A stretch of DNA of 64,000 bases, taken from positions 248,001-312,000 of the forward strand of contig NZ_KB908379.1 in assembly GCF_000381005.1 (NCBI RefSeq), read 5' to 3'. The notes beneath the pieces are model-generated. The model did no database searches, was not told the DNA's origin, and saw only the letters and a program-made list of their open reading frames with translations. Shown in pieces: positions 32,817 to 41,264 of the stretch (the stretch's first letter is position 1; each line of letters starts with the position of its first letter). The stretch is from Selenomonas bovis DSM 23594 (GTDB taxonomy: Bacteria; Bacillota; Negativicutes; Selenomonadales; Selenomonadaceae). Made by a program: the position numbers and the translations under genes.

Positions 32817-33328
32817 CAGCGTCCCCCCTGCGCGGGAAACTCCGCAGTCTGCTCCACACGATGCCCTGTCAGCAGCGATCGACCCACGAGACGCAGATGA
32901 TAGAGCCCGTTCGGCAGAATCCGGATAGAGAACTCGTCGATGGCGACATTGCCGACGATGCTCTCCCCCGTCAGCGGCTGAAAACCGCCGAGATTAATAT
33001 GACCACGATAAAGCTTCTTCAGCCCGTCCACTTCGTGTAGGCGGTAAGATGTAACGCGCCAGCCGGAGAGATCGCTGGCTGCCTTGCGAAACTCCAGCGT
33101 CTGTGCATGCGCCGTTCCGCTCATACGCACGCTCTGCGCCTCCGCTGCATCCGTGAGGATCAGCTGCAGGGCGGTATGGACCTCCTCGGACAGCTCGAGA
33201 TCCGCCTTCTCCGCCAATACCATGTGCATGTATTGGAAAAAGAACGCACCGATGCCGAGCAGAGCTGCCATCCAGAGCGGCAACGCGATTCCCAGCGCGA
33301 AGAAGCCTCGCTCACCTTCCTTTGCCAT
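32816..33328 (-). CDS. PilW-like minor pilin
   Basis: The 170-residue protein starts MAKEGERG, then FFALGIALPLWMAALLGIGA, a prepilin-type leader and helix that lacks Glu5. The remainder has alternating beta-strand character (HAQTLEFRKA, YRLHEVDGLKKLYR, FSIRILPNGLYHLRLVG). ATG 33328 with GGGTGG 6 nt upstream is chosen over a TTG seven codons earlier. It overlaps the preceding PilV-like gene by 17 nt. Confidence 0.7.
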   Translation of the reverse strand: MAKEGERGFFALGIALPLWMAALLGIGAFFFQYMHMVLAEKADLELSEEVHTALQLILTDAAEAQSVRMSGTAHAQTLEFRKAASDLSGWRVTSYRLHEVDGLKKLYRGHINLGGFQPLTGESIVGNVAIDEFSIRILPNGLYHLRLVGRSLLTGHRVEQTAEFPAQGGR

Positions 33329-33704
33329 GTGCACCCACCCATTTCCCAAGCGTCAGAGATGCGGCCTCGCCGCGCACCTCCCAGAAGACACTGGCCTGCA
33401 GCTGCCAGCCCGCGGCGTCCGGCACGATCTCTCCCCTCACCTCATAGGCGCGCGCATGGCGCGCCAAATCCTCGGCAGGCCCAAGCCAGCCCGTGCGGAC
33501 TGTCTCACGCGGCAGCGACAGCCGCGCTGACGTCTCGAGCTCGACGAGCTCCTGCTGCGCGAGATGGACCGCCGTCTGACGCGCAGTGCTCGCCGTGCGC
33601 AGCGCCGCCGCCTGACGCGGCAAGATGAACATCGCGGCCATCAGCGCCAGGAACACACCGAGCAGCGCCGCCTCCAGCATCAAGAATCCCTGTTCCCGTC
33701 TCAT
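33312..33704 (-). CDS. PilV-like minor pilin
   Basis: The 130-residue protein has a canonical class-III leader, MRREQG, followed by FLMLEAALLGVFLALMAAMF with Glu at mature position 5. It is therefore the one minor pilin here that meets the full processing rule. The C-terminal part is a small beta-rich head. It overlaps the GspH/FimT-like pseudopilin gene by 4 nt. Confidence 0.75.
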   Translation of the reverse strand: MRREQGFLMLEAALLGVFLALMAAMFILPRQAAALRTASTARQTAVHLAQQELVELETSARLSLPRETVRTGWLGPAEDLARHARAYEVRGEIVPDAAGWQLQASVFWEVRGEAASLTLGKWVGAHGKGR

Positions 33705-34234
33705 TTTCCCTCCACGCGGATGCGGCCGACCGCATCGACGATGACCTTCTTCCCATGCGCCCAGTCATGGTCATACGCCAGGACAAGGCTCAGCGTATTC
33801 TTCGTACCGCCGTTGTAGCCAAACGAAACATTGTCGTACCTGCCGCTACCGAACGTCTCTCTCCCCGCCCTGGCCGGGTCGAAAATAGCAAGGGAAATGC
33901 CCTGCGGGAGATGATACATCCGCACCTCATCCACCTGGATCACGTTCCCCGCACCGCGCTTCGGAATCTCCAGCCAGTACCGCCCGCCATCCTCATCACA
34001 GCGGAAAGTCGGCCGCGGCAGCATGAAATCCTCTGACTCATACCGCATCACCGCCAGCCGCGAGGACTGCCGCAGCAGGCGCAGCTCGCCCGCCAGGCGC
34101 TCCGCCTCGCAGGACAGCTGCGCCTGGCGGTACCACTCTGTATAGCGCGGCAGGAATCCCGCCAACAAGAGGCCGAAAAGCGTCAGGAAGAGCAGCGGGT
34201 ACAGGAGGACATACCCCGCGGAATGCGTTTTCAT
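33701..34234 (-). CDS. FimT/GspH-like pseudopilin
   Basis: The 177-residue protein starts MKTHSAG then YVLLYPLLFLTLFGLLLAGF, a prepilin-like leader and helix without Glu5 (leucine/tyrosine instead). Its beta-rich domain (GGRYWLEIPKRGAGNVIQV) and C-terminal VIVDAVGRIRV are the usual pattern of GspH/FimT proteins. ATG 34234 has GAGGTG upstream and overlaps the prepilin-peptidase stop by 4 nt. The longer open frame upstream is a shadow of the peptidase gene. Confidence 0.72.
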   Translation of the reverse strand: MKTHSAGYVLLYPLLFLTLFGLLLAGFLPRYTEWYRQAQLSCEAERLAGELRLLRQSSRLAVMRYESEDFMLPRPTFRCDEDGGRYWLEIPKRGAGNVIQVDEVRMYHLPQGISLAIFDPARAGRETFGSGRYDNVSFGYNGGTKNTLSLVLAYDHDWAHGKKVIVDAVGRIRVEGK

Positions 34235-34704
34235 AGGAACACCTCGCAGTAAAAGCGGACGATGCGCTCTCCAGACACCAGCCCCAGCAAGCCGCCGGCC
34301 GCGAGGAAGGGGCCGAACGGTAGCGTCGCACGCCGCCGCACGCCGCGGCAAAGCAGGAAAAGTGCCGCGAGACTGCCGAGGAAGAATGCTGCGAAAAGCG
34401 CGGGCAGAACGGCCGGCATACCCGTCCAGGCACCAATCGCGGCAGCGAGCTTGACATCGCCGCCGCCCATGCCACCGTGGCTCAAGCAGCGCACCAGATA
34501 AAAGAGACCACCGCCGAACGCAGCGCCGGCGAACGACACGGCAAGCGGGGAAAGCACACCGGCCGCGCTCAGCAGGATGCCCAGCGCGCCGAGCGGCAGG
34601 ACCAGGCGGTCCGGCAGATACCCCGTACGCACATCCACGACGGCCAGACGCAGCAGGACGATGCCGTAGACAAACGCGGCGAGCAGAAAAGTCAGCCGCT
34701 CCAT
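34231..34704 (-). CDS. pilD: Prepilin peptidase (A24 domain only)
   Basis: The 157-residue integral membrane aspartyl protease has the two active-site regions: DVRTGYLPDR (first Asp near residue 24) and GGMGGGDVKLAAAIG (second Asp in GGGD, near residue 86), with six hydrophobic segments. The N-terminal methyltransferase domain with its cysteines, present in full PilD, is missing, so the enzyme may only cut leaders or the N-methylation may be done elsewhere. ATG 34704 is chosen; the codon before it is GTG. It lies within the pilus operon directly after the major pilin gene. Confidence 0.88.
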   Translation of the reverse strand: MERLTFLLAAFVYGIVLLRLAVVDVRTGYLPDRLVLPLGALGILLSAAGVLSPLAVSFAGAAFGGGLFYLVRCLSHGGMGGGDVKLAAAIGAWTGMPAVLPALFAAFFLGSLAALFLLCRGVRRRATLPFGPFLAAGGLLGLVSGERIVRFYCEVFL

Positions 34705-34707
34705 CAC

Positions 34708-35142
34708 TCACTCTCCCTTGCCGCTGCCGACACTGCCTGTGCTGCTGCCGCGCGAGGGCAGGAAGGACTCCGCAGTCTTGTCATCGCACGTCGCGCGCGG
34801 ATTGCCGTTCGTCTCTTTCTTCAGCAGATAGGCTGTTCCCTTGACCTCATGCTCTGCACCATCGAGAATGACCGTGCTGCCAGTCGGCGGCTTGACGCTG
34901 CCGATGTTCTCCACATATGCCTCGAGCACTTTGATGTCCCCGGCCGCCGGCGGCTTTCCCTTCTCTGCCTCGTACATCACGGCCGCCGCATCGAGCATCT
35001 GCAGATCGGCCGCCACCTTCTGCGTGCGACTGACCGCCAGCACATGGGAGACCTTCGGTGCCGCGACCGCTGCGAGCAGGCCGATGACCGTCAGCGCGAG
35101 CATCAGCTCGATGAGCGAATAACCCTTTTCGTTTCCAAGCAT
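34708..35142 (-). CDS. Type IV major pilin (prepilin)
   Basis: The 144-residue prepilin has leader MLGNEKG, then YSLIELMLALTVIGLLAAVA with Glu5, the strict type IVa/ComGC consensus. The head domain is short (about 90 residues), with CDDK near the end and a flexible Ser/Gly C-terminus (RGSSTGSVGSGKGE). Glycine at -1 and a basic residue before it predict cleavage by the peptidase encoded next. Because of its canonical helix and position it is the likely main subunit. Confidence 0.9.
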   Translation of the reverse strand: MLGNEKGYSLIELMLALTVIGLLAAVAAPKVSHVLAVSRTQKVAADLQMLDAAAVMYEAEKGKPPAAGDIKVLEAYVENIGSVKPPTGSTVILDGAEHEVKGTAYLLKKETNGNPRATCDDKTAESFLPSRGSSTGSVGSGKGE

Positions 35143-35169
35143 CTTGCCACCTCCAAGCGCCTGCTCGCT

Positions 35170-36402
35170 TCAGACGAGCAGCATCATATCGAGCAACGGC
35201 AACGATACCGCCGCTACAAAACCACCAACGAGTGCGAAAACAATGAGATACGCGAGCGGCTCCGCAAGTGCTTGGAGCCGCGCCGCATGATGCTCTGCCA
35301 TCATCTCCGCGTAGTCCGCGCCGTGATCGAGCATCTCCTGCAGGCAGCCGCTCGTCTCACCTACGCGCAGGAACTCGAGCAGAAGCGGCGGTAGCGTCCG
35401 CTCATCCGTGAGGAGCTCCGTGAGCGGGAATCCCTGACGGATGCCGGCTGCGACAGCGAGGAGGCGCTGCCGCATATACCGACTCCCCGTGACCGACGCC
35501 GCCTCTCGCGCCGCCTCATCGATCGAGATGCCACAGGAAACGAGCATCGAGAGAGCGCGCAGCACCTGCAGCCACAGCACCTCCCTGCGCAGCTCGCCGA
35601 AAAACGGCAGAGAAAGCCGCAGCCGTTCTGCCCTGTCAGCAACGCGCGGCAGTCGCAGCAACAAGAGCAGCAGCACTGCCGCCGCGATGGCACAAGTCAG
35701 AAGCAGCGGCCATGACGCCTGCACGAACGCGCTCCATGAGAGTAGCAGCCGCGTCGGCCAGGGCACATCCGCGCGCAGGCTCAGGATCAGAGAGGAGAGT
35801 GCCGGCAGCACGACGAGCGTCAGGAAGATGCCGAGCCCCACCGTCTCGATGAGCAGCACCGACGGATAGAGGAGCGCTGTCTTGAGCTTCTCGCGGCTGC
35901 GGCACGACTGCTCGAGCCACGCTGCGAGCTGCTGCATCATCTCCGGCAATCGTCCCGACCGCTCACCGACACGCACGAGCGCGGCGGAAAGTTGGGAGAA
36001 CACCTGCGGCCGCGCCGCCAGTAGCTCCGAAAACGTCCGGCCCGCCGCAAGTCCTGCCGCAAGCTCCCGCAGCAACACGGCATAGCCGTCTGAGCGGCTG
36101 CCCGCAAGCGACTGCAGACTCTCGTAGAGCGGCAGCCCGGAGCGAAGCAGCACGGCGAGCTGGCGGCAGAGCAGCGCCTCTTCCCCGCGCCGCCGCACCA
36201 GGAAACGCCGCCCGAGGATTGCAGGACGACTGATGCCCTGCCGCAGGCACAACAAGGGGCTCTGCCGCCTCGGCTGCAGCGAAGAGACGAAGAGCCCCCT
36301 CTCCCGCACCGCAGCGAGCGCCTCGCGCGCCGTGTCCGCCGCAATCTCACCTGCGACCTCCGCGCCGTCAAGGCGATGCGCCCGATAAGTAAACACCACC
36401 AT
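35170..36402 (-). CDS. pilC: PilC/GspF inner-membrane platform protein
   Basis: The 410-residue protein has the tandem GspF domains (first near residues 60-190, second near 265-395), each with cytoplasmic helices and a pair of membrane segments (VLLIETVGLGIFLTLVVLPAL in the middle, AYLIVFALVGGFVAAVSLPL at the C-terminus). The repeated signature is ALxRxxxLLxSGxxxxEAL. ATG 36402, 8 nt after GGAGGGG, lies within the pilT gene (35-nt overlap). It anchors the PilB and PilT motors. Confidence 0.93.
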   Translation of the reverse strand: MVVFTYRAHRLDGAEVAGEIAADTAREALAAVRERGLFVSSLQPRRQSPLLCLRQGISRPAILGRRFLVRRRGEEALLCRQLAVLLRSGLPLYESLQSLAGSRSDGYAVLLRELAAGLAAGRTFSELLAARPQVFSQLSAALVRVGERSGRLPEMMQQLAAWLEQSCRSREKLKTALLYPSVLLIETVGLGIFLTLVVLPALSSLILSLRADVPWPTRLLLSWSAFVQASWPLLLTCAIAAAVLLLLLLRLPRVADRAERLRLSLPFFGELRREVLWLQVLRALSMLVSCGISIDEAAREAASVTGSRYMRQRLLAVAAGIRQGFPLTELLTDERTLPPLLLEFLRVGETSGCLQEMLDHGADYAEMMAEHHAARLQALAEPLAYLIVFALVGGFVAAVSLPLLDMMLLV

Positions 36403-37438
36403 CCTGCATCCCCTCCATGAGCTCCTCATACCCGCAGCGCGTGAGCTTACCCGCCTGCAATAACCGCCTTCCCTCCGCCGCGAACGTCGTCATGCCCTCG
36501 CGCCGGCCCGCTAGCATGGCCGAGGGAATCTGGCGCTCCTCGCCGTCATGAATCATACGGCAGATCGCAGGCGTCCGCAGCAGCACCTCGAACACCGCCT
36601 GCCGCCCCGCTGTCCCTGCAACGAGCCGTTGTGCGGCTATGGCCGTCACTGCTGCCGCGAGTGCCGCCCGCGCCGCCGCCCGTTCCTCCGCGGGGAAGAA
36701 ATCAGAGAGCCGCTGCACCGCCTCCGCCGCCGTCCGCGCATGCAGCGTCGAGAGAACGAGCATTCCCGCTTCCGCCGCCGCAAGTGCCGCCCGGACGGCC
36801 GCGACGTCGCGCAGCTCCGTCACGAGCAGGACATCTGGATCCTCGCGCAGCGCACTGCGCAACGCCTCAGGAAACGAGAGGAAATCCCGGCCGAGCTCTC
36901 GCTGATGGATGAGGCTTCCCGCCGACTCGCAGAGATACTCGATGGGGTCCTCGAGCGTGATCACATGCAGGCCGCGGCGCTCGCTGGCCGCGGCTGCAGC
37001 TGTGAGCGCCATGAGCAGCGATGCCAATGACGTCGTCTTCCCCGAACCGACGCGCCCCGTCACAAGGATGAGCCCGTGTCGCACCTGTGCTAGCGAACAG
37101 AACCCAGGCGGCGCGCCGATCTCCGTGAGCGAAGGAATGCGCGCGGGCAGCAGACGCAGCGTCAGCGCCACAGCGCCCCGCGCGAGATACGCGTTCCCGC
37201 GCAGCCGCCGCCCCGCGTGCGTGAACGCGAAATCCATGCCCGTGCGCGCCTCCCGGAGGCGTGCGCAGACATCCCCGCGCGCATCGAGCCACGCCGCAAG
37301 CTCCGCCGAGGAGACTGACGACATAGGCTGGAGCCGCCCCGCCACACGCAGGAACGACGGAGCTCCTGCCGTGAGATGGAGATCCGATGCCTCGCGCCGC
37401 ACCATCTCATCGAGGAGAAACATCATCGCCTCAGCCAT
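36368..37438 (-). CDS. pilT: Pilus retraction ATPase PilT
   Basis: The 356-residue hexameric ATPase powers pilus retraction, so twitching or uptake is expected. The N-terminal PAS-like domain starts with RREASDLHLTAGAPSFLRV, which is diagnostic for PilT. Walker A is GRVGSGKTTS (near residue 128), the Asp box is HVITLEDPIEY, Walker B is DPDVLLVTELRD, with T where most homologues have G, and the His box is STLHARTAAEAVQRL. It overlaps pilB by 8 nt upstream and pilC by 35 nt downstream. Confidence 0.93.
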   Translation of the reverse strand: MAEAMMFLLDEMVRREASDLHLTAGAPSFLRVAGRLQPMSSVSSAELAAWLDARGDVCARLREARTGMDFAFTHAGRRLRGNAYLARGAVALTLRLLPARIPSLTEIGAPPGFCSLAQVRHGLILVTGRVGSGKTTSLASLLMALTAAAAASERRGLHVITLEDPIEYLCESAGSLIHQRELGRDFLSFPEALRSALREDPDVLLVTELRDVAAVRAALAAAEAGMLVLSTLHARTAAEAVQRLSDFFPAEERAAARAALAAAVTAIAAQRLVAGTAGRQAVFEVLLRTPAICRMIHDGEERQIPSAMLAGRREGMTTFAAEGRRLLQAGKLTRCGYEELMEGMQDGGVYLSGASP

Positions 37439-38708
37439 AGAGCACGCGCCTCACTTCCGCTGCCGTCGTCAGCCCCGCGAGCACCTTCCGCCGCCCGTCC
37501 GCGCAAAGTGACTGACACCCAGATTGCGCGGCCAGGTCACGCAGTTCCGCCAGGCTACTGCCGCGCAGGAGCGCACGGCGCAGCCCGTCGTCGAGCACGA
37601 GCACCTCCTGCAGCGCCAACCGACCGCGGTACCCCGTCCCATGGCACGCCTCGCAGCCAGTGCCACGCCGCACCGCGCGCCCCGCCAATCCTTCATCGCC
37701 CAAGAGCAGCGCCTCCTCCACAGAGAGCGATACCGTCTCGGCGCACGCGGGACAGGCGCGCCGCACGAGACGCTGCGCGACCACGCCCTTAAGCGTCGCC
37801 GCCAAGAGGTACGGCGCGAGTCCCATCTCGAGCAGACGGTACATCGCGCTGCAAGCATCCTCCGTATGCAGCGTTGAAAAGACGCGGTGCCCCGTCAGCG
37901 CCGCCTGCAGGGAAAGCTCCGCCGTCACAACATCCCGCATCTCGCCGACGACGATCGTATCCGCATCGAGACGCAGCACATGGCGGAGCGCCTCGGCGAA
38001 CGAAAGGCCGCCCGCCTCCCGGATCGGCACCTGCGTCACTCCGGACAGACGATACTCCACAGGATCGTCGAGCGTCACGATACTCCCCTGCGCCGACTGG
38101 AGCTCCGCCAGCACTGCATAGAGGCTTGTCGTCTTGCCCGAACCCATCGGCCCCGCAAAGACGACAAAGCCTGACGGCGCGCGGCAGAGAGCGCGCAGCA
38201 CTGCCGCATTCTCCTCTGTGAAGCCAAGATCTCCGACACGGCGCACCTCGCCGCCATGCGCGAGCAGGCGCAACACAAGGCATTCGCCCTCCACCGTCGG
38301 CATCGTCGCCACGCGCACATCGCTCTCTCGCCCCTCGTGTACGAAAGAAAAGTGGCCATCCTGCGGCCGCCGCTGTTCATTCAGCACGAGCCCCGCGAGC
38401 ACCTTGACACGCGACAAAAAAACGGCATAAACCCTTTTGGGAAAAGGTTCATGCCGTTCTTGAAGAAGCCCGTCCACACGGACACGGATGCGCACGCCGC
38501 CCGTCTGCGGCTCGAAATGGAGATCACTCGCGCCCTCCGTGAGGGCTTCGCCGAGCGTGAAATCGACGAGGCGCTCGACAGCCGACACCGAGGGAAGTGC
38601 ACGCGCGGAAGCAGAGCCACCCGCGCGCATCGAAACGCGCTGCAGCCCGATCTCGCGCAGCACCTGCTGCACGAGCTGGTGAAACAGTTCCGCCTGCCGT
38701 CCCGCCAT
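37431..38708 (-). CDS. pilB: Pilus extension ATPase PilB/GspE
   Basis: The 425-residue ATPase drives pilin polymerisation. It is short: the N-terminal MshEN domain seen in most PilB proteins is missing, and the protein starts almost directly with the N2 domain (ASDLHFEPQTGGVRIRVRVDG). Walker A GPMGSGKTTSLY, Asp box IVTLDDPVEYRL, Walker B DADTIVVGEMRD and His box STLHTEDA are all present. A zinc ribbon follows (ACPAC near residue 320 and CEACHGTGYRGR near 355). The absence of MshEN suggests no c-di-GMP control through this subunit. GGAGG lies 5 nt before the ATG. First gene of the operon. Confidence 0.92.
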   Translation of the reverse strand: MAGRQAELFHQLVQQVLREIGLQRVSMRAGGSASARALPSVSAVERLVDFTLGEALTEGASDLHFEPQTGGVRIRVRVDGLLQERHEPFPKRVYAVFLSRVKVLAGLVLNEQRRPQDGHFSFVHEGRESDVRVATMPTVEGECLVLRLLAHGGEVRRVGDLGFTEENAAVLRALCRAPSGFVVFAGPMGSGKTTSLYAVLAELQSAQGSIVTLDDPVEYRLSGVTQVPIREAGGLSFAEALRHVLRLDADTIVVGEMRDVVTAELSLQAALTGHRVFSTLHTEDACSAMYRLLEMGLAPYLLAATLKGVVAQRLVRRACPACAETVSLSVEEALLLGDEGLAGRAVRRGTGCEACHGTGYRGRLALQEVLVLDDGLRRALLRGSSLAELRDLAAQSGCQSLCADGRRKVLAGLTTAAEVRRVLYG

Positions 38709-38892
38709 GTAGATCCTCCGCTATAACATCCTGTCGCCAAGGAACCGCCAGAAAAATCATCAGCTCCCTGAGGAAACAACGCACGCCTCATGATGTTCCT
38801 CCGGCAGACAGCCATGCGGGCAGGTCTCCCAGCAGCACCATGCGACAGACATAGCACGTGAGCATCTGCCCACGCAATTGTCGTAAGAGCGA

Positions 38893-38922
38893 TACACAAT
38901 ATCCGCCAAGCGGACGTTTGTA
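38893..38922. repeat. Short hairpin repeat, copy 3, at the pilus promoter
   Basis: The palindrome TACACAATATCCGC-CAAG-CGGACGTTTGTA begins a few bases after the predicted transcription start, so the pilus mRNA would have it as a 5' stem-loop. It is related to copies at 30369-30402 and 30505-30534. Confidence 0.75.
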
Positions 38923-38930
38923 CATAAGTT

Positions 38931-38959
38931 ATTATAGCGAAGAATAAAGAAGGTTTCAA
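38931..38959 (-). promoter_or_regulatory. Sigma-A promoter of the pilus operon
   Basis: Minus strand: TTGAAA (38954-38959), 17-nt spacer, TATAAT (38931-38936), inside an AT-rich island. Predicted start near 38924. Confidence 0.8.
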
Positions 38960-39011
38960 TAGATTCTATGACAAAAAAATAGAAAATACAAATATCTTCG
39001 AGGGAAATTTA

Positions 39012-39040
39012 AGGAAACGCTGATTAATTCGGCACTTCCT
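39012..39040. mobile_element. 29-bp mini element of the MITE family
   Basis: AGGAAACGCTGATTAATTCG followed by GCACTTCCT: the left end of the larger element joined to the last bases of the right end. Flanked by TA at 39010-39011 and 39041-39042, between the EF-G-like gene and the pilus promoter. Confidence 0.7.
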
Positions 39041-39080
39041 TAAGAAAATGGCTGCTTTTGCATGTAATTTGCGAACAAAA

Positions 39081-41135
39081 TCATTTTGCTTCAAGAATCT
39101 CACGCGCCTGCCGCTCTGGCATCTCCTCATAGCGCAGGAACGAGCGCGTGAAGGTACCGCGCCCCTGCGTCTGAGAGCGAAGCTCTGTCGCGTAACCGTA
39201 AAGCTCCGCCTCGGGCACGACGGCATGCAGGACGGTCGTATCCTTGCCGCTCATCTCCGTGCCGAGGATGCGAGCGCGCTTGCCATTGAGCCTGCCGATG
39301 ACATCCCCGAGGTAATACTCCGGCGTCGTGACCGCGATCTCATCGAGCGGCTCGAGGAGTACGGGATCTGCCGCGAGGACGGCCCGGCGCAGCGCGATGG
39401 CCGTCGCCGCCTTGAACGCCGCCTCGGAGGAATCGACGGGATGATAGGAGCCATCCGTGAGACGGACGGCAACATCGACGACGGGGAATCCCGCGAGGAT
39501 ACCTCCCGCGAGCGTCTCCGCCGCGCCCTTCTCTACGGCTGGAATGTACTGGCGCGGCACGCTGCCGCCGAAGATCGACTCGCTGAACGCGTTGCCCGTG
39601 CCCGCTTCCTGCGGTTGTACCTCCAGCACGACATGACCGAACTGCCCATGCCCGCCGCTCTGCTTCTTGAATTTCCCCTCGGCCTGCGCCGCCTTGCGGA
39701 TGGTCTCGCGATAGGCCACGCGCGGGCGGCCGAGCTTCAGCTCCACATGGTATTTGCGCGCGAGCTGCTCCGCGAGCACGGTGAGCTGCATCTCCCCGAG
39801 CGCCGCCACTACGGTTTGCTGCAGCGCTTCCTCGCGGTGCACAGCGAGCGTTTGCTGCTGCTCCCGCTCTTTCGCTAAAGCTGCGAGCAGCTTGTCCGCT
39901 TCCTCCTTCTTCTCCGTCACGACGGCCATCTCGAGCATCGGTGCGGGGAAGTCCGGCAGCTCATAGAGGATCGGAGCATCCTTCGCCGCGAGCGTATCGC
40001 CTGTGCGCACAGCGGCGAGCTTCGCGGTCACGACGATGTCGCCCGCGTGCGCAAGTGTCACGGTATGCGCCTGCCTGCCGCGCAGGGTGCTAAGACTGCC
40101 GATGCGCTCCGCGCGCCCCGTCGTCACATCGAGCACCGTCGTATCGCCGCGCAGCGTCCCCGTCTCGATGCGCAGATACGTCTGCCGCCCGCTCTGGGGA
40201 TCGACGACCGTCTTGAACGCCTGGGCGGAGAATGCCTCAGAGATGCCGCGCTCCACGAGCTCCCCCGTCCCCGGCTCCGTGCCGAGCACCGTAGCCGCGG
40301 GCGCCGGCAGATAGGCCGCGATGCCGCCGAGAAGCTTTTTCACGCCGATATCCGCCTTCGCCGAACCGCAGAAAACCGGGAAGATCTTGCCGTCACAGAC
40401 GCCCTGGACGAGCGCCTCCGCTACCTCCGCCTCCTCGATGGGCTCGCCCTCGAGGTATTTTTCCATGAGCGCGTTGTCATAGTCCGCGACCGCCTCGATG
40501 AGGGTCTGGCGCGCCGCCTCGACATCTGCGGCGAGGTACTCCGGAATCTCCGTCACGACGCAGTCGTCCTCGTCGTGCGGCACGACCTTGCCGTGCATCG
40601 CGAGGAGGTCGACGACACCCTGGAACGCGGCCTCCTGGCCGATGGGCAGCTGCACGGGCACGACGCCTGCGCCGAAACGCACGCGCAGCTCATCGACGAC
40701 AGCCGCGAAGTCCGCGTGCTCGCGGTCCATCTTGTTGAGGAAAAACGCGCAGGGAAGATCCTCGCCGCGCGCGAGCTGCCAGAACTTCTCCGTCTCCACC
40801 TCGATGCCGGCGGGCGCGGAGAGCACGAGCAGCGCGGCGTCCGCCGCCGCGACGGCGGACACCGCCTCGCCGAAAAAGTCAGGATAGCCCGGCGTATCGA
40901 GCAGGTTCAGCTTCTCCTCGCCCCACTCGCAGGCCGCGAGCTTCATCTCAATCGTGAGATGGCGCGCCTTTTCCTCCGGCAGCACGTCGAGCAGACTCGT
41001 CCCCTCGTCAACGCTGCCGCAGCGCTTCGCCGTTCCCGTATGGTAGAGGCAGGCATCGAGCAGGCTCGTCTTGCCGCTGTTTCCGTGGCCGAGCACCGCC
41101 ACATTGCGCAGATGCGCTGTCGTATATTCTTTCAT
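39081..41135 (-). CDS. Elongation factor G-like GTPase (FusA2 type)
   Basis: The 684-residue protein is EF-G-like with all five domains: G1 GHGNSGKTSL near residue 16, G3 DTPGYPDFF, G4 NKMD, domain II (QTYLRIETGTLRGDTTV), domain IV (KKQSGGHGQFGHVVLEVQP) and the C-terminal domain ending YEEMPERQAREIL. It belongs to the EF-G-2/FusA2 subgroup found beside the main fusA in many Firmicutes, whose role is not settled. The G-domain lacks the usual AHIDAGKTT of canonical EF-G. GGGAGGGA precedes the ATG. Confidence 0.92.
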   Translation of the reverse strand: MKEYTTAHLRNVAVLGHGNSGKTSLLDACLYHTGTAKRCGSVDEGTSLLDVLPEEKARHLTIEMKLAACEWGEEKLNLLDTPGYPDFFGEAVSAVAAADAALLVLSAPAGIEVETEKFWQLARGEDLPCAFFLNKMDREHADFAAVVDELRVRFGAGVVPVQLPIGQEAAFQGVVDLLAMHGKVVPHDEDDCVVTEIPEYLAADVEAARQTLIEAVADYDNALMEKYLEGEPIEEAEVAEALVQGVCDGKIFPVFCGSAKADIGVKKLLGGIAAYLPAPAATVLGTEPGTGELVERGISEAFSAQAFKTVVDPQSGRQTYLRIETGTLRGDTTVLDVTTGRAERIGSLSTLRGRQAHTVTLAHAGDIVVTAKLAAVRTGDTLAAKDAPILYELPDFPAPMLEMAVVTEKKEEADKLLAALAKEREQQQTLAVHREEALQQTVVAALGEMQLTVLAEQLARKYHVELKLGRPRVAYRETIRKAAQAEGKFKKQSGGHGQFGHVVLEVQPQEAGTGNAFSESIFGGSVPRQYIPAVEKGAAETLAGGILAGFPVVDVAVRLTDGSYHPVDSSEAAFKAATAIALRRAVLAADPVLLEPLDEIAVTTPEYYLGDVIGRLNGKRARILGTEMSGKDTTVLHAVVPEAELYGYATELRSQTQGRGTFTRSFLRYEEMPERQAREILEAK

Positions 41136-41201
41136 AGATCTCCCTCCCAGTCACTTCGATGCACCTACCTGGGCACTTCGTGGATTCCAAAGCACCCTAT
41201 G

Positions 41202-41246
41202 AAAAAACGCTGCCCTCCTGTGCGTTTCTCACACAAGATGCAGCGT
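41202..41246 (-). terminator. Terminator after the corrinoid adenosyltransferase gene
   Basis: ACGCTGC (41207-41213) pairs with GCAGCGT (41240-41246), with an inner weaker stem CTGTGcg/CACACAAG. The minus strand continues with TTTTTT. It separates the gamma-carbonic-anhydrase operon from the EF-G-like gene. Confidence 0.75.
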
Positions 41247-41264
41247 CACTCCTCTCAGCCGCGC

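Larger units (their letters stand above)
38709..39080 (-). other. Leader and promoter region of the pilus operon (372 nt)
   Basis: From the promoter at 38931-38959 the transcript would have a leader of about 215 nt before pilB. It begins with the hairpin repeat at 38893-38922 and contains a 25-codon frame (MLTCYVCR...AGGTS, start near 38864) whose TGA overlaps an ATG with GGAGG upstream. None of the common riboswitch cores (c-di-GMP types, T-box, TPP, SAM) was recognised. A mini transposon relic lies at 39012-39040. No gene is called. Confidence 0.5.

Noticed and set aside
34235-34711. N-terminal extension of the FimT-like pseudopilin
   Set aside because: It is a different-frame reading of the prepilin peptidase gene; the prepilin leader begins at 34234.
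38709-38930. A c-di-GMP (GEMM) riboswitch in the pilus leader
   Set aside because: The conserved GEMM core and tetraloop receptor could not be found on either strand.
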